DNA from: Sclerotiophoma versabilis
Lineage: Eukaryota; Ascomycota; Dothideomycetes; Pleosporales; Didymellaceae
NCBI GenBank assembly: GCA_012274445.1
Contig: JAAROD010000081.1
Location: forward strand, 1,550,001-1,614,000
Length of the DNA stretch: 64,000 nt
Direction: 5' to 3'
In this document: positions 54,905-64,000 of the stretch, in pieces
Position numbering within the stretch: the stretch's first letter is position 1
How the letters are laid out: each line of letters opens with the position of its first letter
Notes under the pieces: generated by a model
The model's database searches: none
What the model saw: only the letters and a program-made list of their open reading frames with translations
What the model was told of the DNA's origin: nothing
Position numbers and translations under genes: made by a program

Positions 54905-56450
54905 TCAGAACTTCTTCCTGCCAAGTGTGGGCTGCCAGTCGAGCGGATGCGTCTCCTCGGTCGCGTTGTCGTCCTGCTTCCAGATCTGTATCGACTTGTC
55001 TGACCCACCAACAATCAGCCTCAGCCCAGTCCTGTCGTACGTCGAGCACATAATACCAGCCTCAGCATCCAAAGAACCGGGCTGTGCAATCTGCTCGGTG
55101 TGCTGGAATCGATGCCCAGTCTTCCAGTCCCAGAAGGACATGGATCCATCGTCGCCTCCAGAGAACATGACATTGTCTTCGTTGACGGAGAGTGTGTTGA
55201 CGATACTGTTGGCGGGCTGGAAATTGAGCATGAAGTCACCACGTGGGCACATCCACTGCTTGATCGATTGCGACGAGCCGGATGCGAATGTGAACTCCTT
55301 GGGATGGAGTGCCAGCGCGCGGACTGACTTCTTGTGGTGTGTCAATACGGTCTGCGTCTTGCCGGCCGCGAGATCCCAGAGACGGATGGTGGAGTCCATG
55401 GAACCTGTGATGACCTGTGGATCTGCCTCTTGTGCCTTGATGCTTGAGATGGTGCCCTTGTGCCCGCTCAGCACGTGTACGTTCGTCCTTGTTCGCATGT
55501 CCCAGACTCGAGCAACACCGTCGCGACCACCAGTGATGAGCACGTCAAGCGTAGGGTGCAGCGCGAGGGTATAGACACCGCTGAGATGTCCATGGTAGTG
55601 GCGAATGACCTTGTTGGTCTCCAGATCCCAGCATTTGACCATCTTGTCCTCACCACACGAGAAGAGGTACGGGTGGCGCGGCGAGATTTCTAGCCCGCGG
55701 ACGGCGCTGATGTGGCCGGTCAGTGTAAGCTTGAGCTGACCACTGGCAAGATCCCAGAGTTTGACTGTTGGAAGCATTAGCAGATAGACTATGGAGTTGG
55801 GGGAAAGGATGCATACTCGTCCGGTCAGCGGCACCACTGGCGAAGAACCTGTTGTCCGGGTCCACAGCGAGCGAACGCACCCAGCCCATGTGACCTGCCA
55901 TAACCCTCGCCACTTTCCACGGCTGGTGCCATTCGGGCTTTGCCTGCCTGACCGTGTCCTTGCGCACCAGCGAGCTTGACGTCGCATTCCTGTTTGGCGT
56001 GGGCCCGTTCGCATTGGGCGCTGTGCCCTTTCCGCCAGCTCTCAACGTCAGCGCCATTGACTGCGCATCCTTTGCCTTGTCTGCCCTCTCTGATGCGCCC
56101 GCGATCATCTTGCGCATCTTGGGGTCCGACGCCTGCTCTTCTGCATTCTGGTTCTTGATCTTCTTGCGTCGCTCGGCCGCTGTCGAGGCTGCTGCCGTCA
56201 TCTTAGCAGCCAGCGCTGGAGGCAGTTCGCGCACATGCTCGTATTCGTTGCGTATGCGCACGGCGACATTGACCTGGTCGGCGGCTGTTGAGGGCGCAGG
56301 GGTGGTGGCGGTGATTGAGAATGCTGGGTTCGACGCGTGATCGAGCGCGCTTGACGAGGCGAAGTCTGCTGCGAATATTTCCCGTGTGCGTTTGGCTGAT
56401 GCGCGCACGAGCTGCTCGGTGGAGCTTGGAATCGGTGCCGTTGCCGCCAT
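54905..56450 (-). CDS. PRP46: Prp46/PLRG1 WD40 pre-mRNA splicing factor
   Basis: Read as complement(join(54905..55764, 55817..56450)), 497 aa, with one 52-bp intron. After a ~180-residue low-complexity N-terminal region, seven WD repeats follow, the first from GHMGWVRSLAVDPDNRFFAS and later ones with GHISAVRGLEISPRHPYLFS and GHKGTISSIKA. The conserved end LDWQPTLGRKKF is characteristic of the PRL1/PLRG1/Prp46 family. Prp46 is a core member of the NineTeen-related (Prp19-associated) complex and stays in the activated spliceosome, touching Cdc5/Cef1 and Cwc15. It is nuclear. The start (ATG 56,450) is the first in-frame ATG. WD-repeat number and length match the family. Confidence 0.94.
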
Positions 56451-58629
56451 CCCGCCTTGTTTTGGCTTTCGTGTTGCACGTGAGTAGCTCTGGAAAGAAC
56501 CGGCGACAGCTTACGACAAAGCACGGTGTCTTCGGCGTGTTTGCGACGTTGTCAAGGTTGTGGACAGCTGCATGAAGCTCGACGATGATTTCCTTTGCGC
56601 GACTGTCAAACCAAGGTCTTGGCGCGTTGTTATCGATAAGGGTGGTCAATTCACCTGGATTGCGCCAAACATCCATTGCAGAAGGCTGATGACAACATCA
56701 CAATGCTTCAGAAGTAGACTGCTACCAGCTGCTCGAACATGCTGGATCAGATCTTGAGCATCGTAGACCACCACCCATGTTATACCTGTCTCTACAATGT
56801 TTCCTCTTCGACATGCACTATGAGCTTACACGAGACTGTAGACAGAACGACCTCAAATTATTGCTGCTCCATAAGTTGACCAAACGGTTGTGTCCGGCGT
56901 GCGTACAAGACCGTCGGAGGCCTCTGAGGTATCTAGAGTGATGGTAGTAGGTACGCACGGACGACTGGTCAGAAACGTTATCGAGCCTGCAGCGCGAAAT
57001 GTCTGGCGGATCATGTGTCCGCCAGCATCACGAAGCAGAACCCACGAGTACGGCGAGTTTGTTACGCTCAAAGAGCAAAGAGGTGTAGCTGGGACCGCAC
57101 TCGGCTGCCAACACGACCAATACAGATCACTGTAAGAGCTAACGCCACCAACCTTTCAGGAACCCGGCCAATTTCCTCGAGCGCCATTTTGGTTAGCACC
57201 AACACTGCAAGCTTCCTTCCTGGCTTGTCTCGTTACGTCAACCCTAGCAGGCATACAATTGGCAACATAGCTGCAGACGCAACTGGATCGCTTCCAAGAG
57301 AAACTGTCAACCTGTTCCAGCAGCTTTCAATTGCAATCCGCATGTTTCGATCGAGCCGTGCCAAGTTGAGTGTGTGGGCAACCCCAGGCTTTCCCCGGGT
57401 TTTCCTGCGTTTGTGCTGGGGTTCATGTGCACGCACATGCTGCCGAGGAACTCCACAACATCATCCAGCCGTCACACCCACCATCAGGGAACGCATTGAG
57501 AGCAACACAAACATGTTGCAGCACACTCTCTGAACTCTTTCGACCTGCAACAGTGGGAAAACCGGAGAAGGAGCAATCTCGGCGTCCGTAGCATTTTGCA
57601 ACTTGCACTTACAATTTGAGGCTGCAGATGCAGGTACGGGGCAAGTCCAGAGCTCACAGGACGTCTCGCCGATTATTCCAGAGGCCTGCAAGCCACTCGC
57701 TAGATCCTGGCGCGCTTTACGGCCACCAAGTACTATGTACAGCGTCAAAGGCGTGCGGCCCGGGAGTGTCAACCGCTCTTCGACTGGTCCAGTTCCTGCG
57801 CAAATAATTGCCACCCCGGGGAAATGACCAAGAAAGGAGAGAGGAAGTGGGGAGTTAGGAGCGCAAACTACTCGATGGATCGCCAAGATGACTCAAACCT
57901 CCTCCAGGAATCTGCCAACTCATTGAGTATCCTCGACACAAAAGTGCAACCCTACGGTTTTATTTTCCTGCCAGACGTTGACTTTGAATGCCCGCGAGCT
58001 TACATAGTACGAACGGCCAAGCCACCCCGGATTTTGTGCATCACGCCATGCCCAAACTAGCCCCCACCGCGATCAACGCACCACACCGAGCAAAGTAAGA
58101 CTTGTGGCGTCTGGGGCAACGGCCTTGGTGTCTAAACAAGAACTGACCCCCGTCGCCTGCTACCGCACGCAACGCCCCCGGACGTAAGCACATCCTTCGC
58201 AGCCAATCAATTGAGCGCCTACGCTCCTTTAGTGTCAAACAATAAGAGGGTTTGCTGGAGCTATCCCAGAATGTTTGCGGACTCGGTCATGAATGGGTAT
58301 TGCTCCTCTGTGATCTTCGATCTCATTTGCGGAGAAGCCGGCTTTCCCCTCCATTCAGCCCAAACAAGTCGCTCACGATCTCCTCAACATGTCAAGGGGT
58401 TTGCCAGGCACCGTTCGGGAGACTACATGTGACAACGAAGGCGACTGGATCTGTTGGATACGAGGTTTGCCCTGTCCGAGGCCAATGCGGTCGATTATGG
58501 TATAAAGTAGCGCACGCTCCGTGGGCTCCAGTTCTCCAAAAATCACCGTCGTTCTCAAGTCGAATCTAAGACCCTTGTTCAATCGCCAAATAATTTACCA
58601 ACCCAACCCAACCCAAAACACCACCCAAC
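56451..58629. other. Long intergenic region, no gene seen
   Basis: About 2.2 kb between the divergently transcribed Prp46 and CFEM genes. The longest plus-strand frame (from about 57,015) begins with GTG, not ATG, and shows no motif. The last 130 bp carry the CFEM promoter with a TATAAA at 58501-58506. Confidence 0.5.
58501..58506 (+). promoter_or_regulatory. TATA box of the CFEM gene
   Basis: Exact TATAAA, 124-129 bp upstream of the start codon, with a CA-rich leader after it. Placement fits a fungal core promoter. Confidence 0.5.
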
Positions 58630-59314
58630 ATGAAGGTCTTCGCCATCACTTCCGCCGTCGCCCTGGCCTCTGTCGCCACGGCCCAGCTCAGCAACATCCC
58701 CTCCTGCGCCGTACGTCCACTTGCTCGCTTTCTCCAGACCATCCAATTCACATCCAACTAACGCGTCCCAGCTGCAATGCTTCATCGGCCCACTCACCAG
58801 CGACGGTTGCTCCTCGCTCACCGACTTTGCCTGCCACTGCAAGCAAGGCGCCAAGCTGCTCACTACCGTGCAGCCTTGCGTGAAGGGCGCCTGCTCAGAC
58901 GCCGACCAGGCGACTACCATCGCCGCCGTCGAGTCGACCTGCAAGGAAGCCGGTGTGCCAATTGAGATCCCCGACGCATCGTCTGCCGTCGCATCGTCTG
59001 CCGTCGCCTCAGCCACATCTGCTGCTGCATCCGCAGCCTCGAGTGCTGCTGAATCTGCTACTTCCGCCGTTGCCTCTGGTACTTCTGCCGTTGCCTCGGC
59101 GGTCTCCAGCCTTTCCAGTCTCGTATCGAGCGCGGCGTCGAGTGCCGCGTCGGCAGCTAGCAGCAACGCTGCTAGTGCCACCTCTGCCGCTGGCTCGGCT
59201 GCTGCGTCTGCCAGTAGCTCTTCTGCCCCCAGCCAGTTCACTGGTGCTGCTGCCCAGGCTACCCAGGCCGCCGGTCTTCTCGGCGCTGCTGCGCTTGCCA
59301 TCTTTGCCTTGTAA
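58630..59314 (+). CDS. CFEM-domain GPI-anchored protein
   Basis: Read as join(58630..58710, 58772..59314), 207 aa. MKVFAITSAVALASVATAQ is a signal peptide, cleaved near the Ala-Gln. The next ~65 residues hold eight cysteines in the CFEM pattern (SCALQC, DGC, FACHC, QPC, GAC, STC). The conserved Asp near the second cysteine pair that binds haem in Csa2/Rbt5-type proteins appears as TDFACHC. The remaining ~100 residues are a Ser/Ala repeat stalk that ends in a hydrophobic GPI signal (AAGLLGAAALAIFAL). CFEM proteins serve in iron/haem capture, wall integrity or plant interaction; which applies here is unknown. The intron falls inside the first CFEM motif, as is common in this family. Confidence 0.93.
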
Positions 59315-61859
59315 ATACCCGTGTGAGACACGAATTACGTGAGGTGTCATGAAGGAGGAGTATGAGGGATGAGGAACGACGAAATTTGCAATGAAGTGGT
59401 AATATGGTGGAAACGATGTGCCAAATGTATAATAACAAAATGACGAAATTCCAATACCTACCTGGTATATTCTTTTTCCAACCACCCCTAGGTAGCCGTG
59501 CTTCGCGTCGTAGCAACCCGTCAGCTAGTGGCAATCCCGAATACGTCCTGCTCGCCTTCATTCTCTGCAGCCTTGGTTCCATCATATCAGTATCGTCGTC
59601 GATTGGTCGCTAATTCTGTACACCTACGATACAATGCGCTCTGCCTTGACAATTGCCTTCAGACTGGAAATTGCTTCAACGTCGTAATTCTCATGGTCAG
59701 CAAGCACACACAGTCTCAAGTGCAAGACCACTACGACTCGAATTCGTACACTCGCCTCCTTTCAGTATCGCCAAAGACGTCCTATGCGCATCCGGTGCTG
59801 GCGATTTAGGACCATCAAGTCCCATAGTTGCATTTATGATTGTAGCATCTTCTAGGCGGACGTCCTTCGGATTGTGCAACTAATTCAGGTCTCTTGTGTG
59901 GAATGCTAAAGCAGACGTCCGTAGGATAGTTGCTAAGGAGATTGGAAACCAGGGCATGGAATTGTTTTCGTTGAACCGCGTGTAGACATGTAGTGGAAGT
60001 ATTGCCACATCATTGAAGGTGTTGCCAGATCATTGGAGTCCTACTTGTGTCAGGACTTCTTCAGAACCAAAGTGCACGTGCTAGTAGGTTAGGATACAAC
60101 AACTTACTAGAACTAAATACGTCTGCCTTAGTAAAGCCCTTTCTTCTCTTTTCTCTTCTCTTCTTTGACTTTGAAGGCTAGCCTGCTTACCAAACGTAGC
60201 TGACCACCTGTAGCCTCTCGTAACTCCCTGTCTGCTATTTTGTTACTTTACCTTAATCAGATCGCTATCTTCTGAGTATGTGAAGTCTGTCTTACAGCTG
60301 GCAGGGCAGAGTGAGTGAATGCGTACAGCCAACCGTCCATACAGCCAATCTAGCTGAAAAGCTCCAGGAGAGGCTCATCTGGGAAACCGGTCATGAGTGT
60401 GACGTTTTAGTTGCGCCGAGCTTCGCGAGCGGGCGGTGCGGCGTAGATAGATTGCCCGGCGCCTTCGTTTCCCTGTTGGACTTGAGTCAAGATCATTGTC
60501 GCATGCTTGAAGCTGGTCGAGTGGCTCAGCAGAGTGACTTGAGCACAAAGAGTGAGATGGGCGCGCGTTGGGCGGGGGGCATACCGGTAGCAAATGACCA
60601 GCTTGGATCTTGAAGACACGACTCCACGTTACACAGAATGAAGGGAAGCGGAAGGGCATGTCGTCAACCTTTTGAAATTAGCACGGATGTTCACCTCGGA
60701 ATAATGTGTAACCCTTGACCTTCTTACATGACAGTGCCTTGCGGAAAGCTGGACTACAACGCTCACATTCAGCTGAATCGTTCACATGCAACAAAACGCC
60801 TAGCAAGACATTACCGTATCGTAGTGCAAGACGAGCAGCCTTCAGCATAGCATATCAAAGCGCGCATCTCGACATTACTTATGCTGCGCACAACATGGGA
60901 CCTATCGAGCAATGGCTGTTGGGTGGCCAGCACTAAGGCCTCTCTGTACCCGCTTTTCGATGGTAACGAATACGAGAACGACGCGCAAGTCAAAGTTTAC
61001 TGCTCTGCGCTACGTCTGTCGGCAGTCTTTCTGTGAGATGACAAGCTGATCAGTGGTTGTTGGCAACAGCAGACCTACAGATGCAGCTGTTGTGCCCGTT
61101 TCAACATCTACAATATGGACCGCCGGGCCTGTGAAGGATAGTGGTTTTAGTAACTGCAGCTTCATTGTTCAATGCCCAAGCAGCGAACAACGTTGGGTGG
61201 AGGCGAGGCTTACTCCGACTTTCAACCCAATGCGACTGCCTCCTACAGCTTCGATGCTATCATTGGGTATATGCAGAAGATGGTGAACGTGGTACTACTG
61301 ATTCGACACACGAGTATTGCGCAAACATGACGTTGGAGGCCCAATCCGGTACGCACGGCTCTATCTTGCCTGATCGCCGCCATGGCGTGCATGAACTTTG
61401 AAAGGTCCTGCAATGCATCGTGATTCCCTTTGCCTCATAATCCAACCAGAGTCGCCATCAACAGCCTTCTTCATCTCGGAACTCTTGTGCAGTCCGACTT
61501 GTAGCCTCGGCCGATCCTGATCCTCCGTGACAGCCTCCGGCGCGGCCACCTTTCCGAAAGAGGTGCCGACCAATCCGCATCCTCACATCTGTCAACGCCG
61601 AGGCATCATTCGAGCAGCTATCAGATCATCCCAAACTCTTTTCAGGATACGCGACGTGATTTGCGAGAGCTGCGGGGTGTGCAGTGTGCGCAGTGTGTGC
61701 TGTGCGTAGTGTAGTGCCGTCTCATGCGTGGTCGAAATTAGCGGGTCTCCGACGCAGCGTGCGAGTACGACGTCCGCATTCATCAAATAGCCATCCATTA
61801 CCAGTCTGTAAACCTTCGAGCATTTTTTCATTCTATTCCCACTCCTCCTCATTACAATC
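59315..61859. other. Long gene-poor region with simple repeats
   Basis: About 2.5 kb with no supported gene. It includes a pyrimidine tract (about 60,139-60,170) and a GT-rich stretch of GTGTGC/AGTGTG units (about 61,676-61,715) about 150 bp upstream of the CYP505 start. Short frames such as 60,311-60,613 show no conserved feature. Confidence 0.5.
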
Positions 61860-64000
61860 ATGGGTTCAGACACAGCGACAATCCCCGGACCCCCAGGTTT
61901 TCCCTTTGTAGGCAACATCTCGGACATCGACCCCGAGAACCCTATCAAGTCACTTTCCAACCTCACAGACACATACGGTACTGCACGTTGGTCGATTTTG
62001 AGGGCATTAAAAGCTAAGATTGATAGGTTCGATATGGAAGTTTAGTCTTGTAGGCAAAGAGCGTGTCGTGATTGGTTCACAGGCGTTGATGGATGAGGTT
62101 TGCAACGAGGAACGCTTCTCGAAGATTATCGCAGCCGCGCTAGAAGAGGTTCGAAATGGCGTACACGATGGACTGTTCACAGCACGCGGCCCCCAAGAAG
62201 AGAACTGGGGAATTGCACATCGTGTACTTCTTCCCCAGCTTGGCCCTTTGGCCATTCGTAACATGTTCCCGGAGATGCACGATATCGCTTCACAGCTTGT
62301 TATGAAGTGGGCACGTCATGGACCCAATCACAAGATCATGGTTACCGACGACTTTACAAGACTTACGCTCGACACCATTGCGCTGTGCGCGATGGACTAT
62401 CGCTTCAACTCCTATTACTCAGAGAGTATGCATCCCATGATTGAAGCCATGGCAGACTTCTTGAAAGTTAGTGGAGACCGTGCGCGAAGAGATGTGGTTA
62501 CACAGATGTTCTACCGCGCTGAGAGCCAGAAGTATCAGGAAGATATCGAATTGTTACGGAAAACAAGCTTTGACGTGATCAATGCACGTAAGCAGAATCC
62601 GACAGATAAGAAGGACCTCCTCAACGGAATGTTGAAAGGTGTGGATCCAAAGACTGGCAAGACAATGTCGGTGAGTAAACCAAGTTTAGCGCATTGTAAC
62701 AGAGAATGACTTTGCTCAGGACGATAGCGTGGTTGATAATATGATTACGTTCCTCATTGCCGGACATGAGACGACATCTGGACTTCTCTCTTTCACGTGG
62801 TACTATTTACTGAAGAATGCCGCTGCATACGAAGCCGCACAGCAGGAAGTCGATACAGTGATCGGCAACAACCCGATCACTGTCAATCATCTTACCAAAT
62901 TGCCATATCTGAACGCAGTACTACGGGAGTCGATACGATTGTCGCCGACAGCACCAGGAATAGGAATTACTCCAAAGGAAGACACCCTCATCGCTGGTAA
63001 ATACCCGGTCAAATCCAACACGCCGATACTCGCATTCCTCCCGAAGATCCATCGCGACCCTGCTGTATACGGAGAAGATGCAGAGGAGTTTCGACCTGAG
63101 CGAATGCTTGATGATGAGTTCAATCGCCGAGAGAAAGAATATCCGAACTGTTGGAAGCCATTCGGCAATGGTATGAGAGGCTGCATCGGTCGACCGTTCG
63201 CCTGGCAAGAAGCTCTGTTGGTGATGGCAATACTTTTGCAGAATTTCAACTTCTCCATGGATGATCCATCATATCAACTTCAGATCAAGCAAACTCTCAC
63301 TATCAAACCGAAGGACTTTTACATGCGTGCCCATCTTCGTAGTGGCGTGTCTGCCACTGCTCTTGAGCATGCACTCGCTTCAACGACGCTCAATGAGCCG
63401 CCATCATCGAATGATGCACCACAAGCTCGACAGGAGAAACTGGTTAAGGGCAAGCCGATTTCCATCTACTACGGTTCAAACAGCGGTACTTGCGAGGCTC
63501 TCGCCAACCGGCTGGCCAGCGATGCAGCGAATCACGGATTCAGAGCCGATGTTGTAGACACTCTGGATACCGCCAGGGACAACTTGCCAACAGACCGACC
63601 GGTCGCTATTGTCACAGCTTCATACGAGGGACAGCCGGCTGACAATGCCACACATTTCGTGCAATGGGTGAGCACGCTAAAAGAAAACGAGCTCAAGGAT
63701 GTATCGTACGCTATCTTTGGCTGCGGACACCGTGACTGGGCAAAGACTTTCCACAAGGTTCCAAAATACCTCAATTCAGAGCTGGAAAAAGCCGGCGGTA
63801 CACGCCTCGTAGAGATGGGGTCCGCTGATGCTGCGCAAGGCGATATTTTCACTGATTTCGAAACCTGGGAGGACCAGATCTTCTGGCCTGCTGTGCGGGA
63901 GAAGTACGGTTCATCAGAAGCCGAAGGCGAAGGTTCGTTGGAGGCTAACCTCGATGTTGAGATCTCGACACCACGCTCCTCGACTCTGCGTCAAGATGTC
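61860..64000 (+). CDS. CYP505-type self-sufficient cytochrome P450/reductase fusion (3' truncated by window edge)
   Basis: Visible exons are 61860..61977, 62027..62670 and 62720..64000, open at the right edge; about 681 residues are seen of a usual ~1050-1100. The P450 domain starts with IPGPPGFPFVGNISDID (no membrane anchor, as in BM3-like enzymes), has the I-helix oxygen-activation motif AGHETT, the ExxR motif LRESIRL, and the haem-binding loop FGNGMRGCIGR with its cysteine ligand. A short linker leads to the flavodoxin-like FMN domain (ISIYYGSNSGTCEALANRL, then IFGCGHRDWAKTF). The FAD/NADPH domains would follow beyond 64,000. CYP505 enzymes hydroxylate fatty acids and alcohols at sub-terminal positions with electrons from NADPH. 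The first splice joins TYG to SIWKF, restoring the substrate-channel region. Confidence 0.94.

Noticed and set aside
57015..57533. 172-codon plus frame in the Prp46-CFEM intergenic region
   Set aside because: Starts with GTG, not ATG, has no domain, and Arg/Ser/Thr composition typical of random open sequence.

Overview
The window looks like nuclear DNA from a filamentous ascomycete, most likely a dothideomycete of the Pleosporales type. Most genes are split by short GT-AG introns (about 41-100 bp, often with a CTAAC/CTGAC-like branch site). There are fungal-only families (Zn2Cys6 regulator, CFEM protein, HET-domain proteins, CYP505 P450-reductase fusion), and no operons or ribosome-binding sites. 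The order-level placement is inference from family content and gene style. Exon joins were read by eye from splice motifs, frame continuity and family conservation.

0-30 kb is mainly housekeeping. In order: the C-terminus of a Kin1/MARK kinase, CNOT9/Caf40, ribosomal protein uL1, MIX23 divergent from DNA ligase I, a PRISE-type short-chain reductase, a stalked single-pass membrane protein with an in-frame stop, a HIT-family protein, a B-type cyclin divergent from mitochondrial ribosomal protein uL2, a Zn2Cys6 transcription factor, and a LIM-domain (paxillin-like) protein. The DNA ligase and cyclin promoters carry ACGCGT (MCB) boxes, fitting G1/S and cell-cycle control.

30-50 kb is accessory in character: AT-richer, gene-poor and rich in decay. 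It holds an intact HET-domain gene followed by a decayed tandem copy, a short DUF3632-like gene, a GPI-anchored Cys-rich protein, a Rieske protein, and a second HET gene whose HET core is gone and which carries a small MITE-like element. Between them sits the most unusual locus: two large head-to-head genes (38,259-41,541 minus; 43,196-46,062 plus) encoding proteins of about 1061 and 922 residues. The first begins with a P47/TULIP-like Gly-Trp-Asp segment and ends in a membrane helix and a long coiled coil. The second has two glycine-rich stretches, a helical middle and a C-terminal beta-rich domain. I know no described fungal system that matches this pair.

50-64 kb returns to conserved genes: Mdm1 (PXA-RGS-PX-Nexin_C), the Prp46/PLRG1 WD40 splicing factor, a CFEM GPI protein, and the 5' part of a CYP505 self-sufficient P450 that runs off the right edge. 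No tRNA, rRNA or CRISPR array was recognised.
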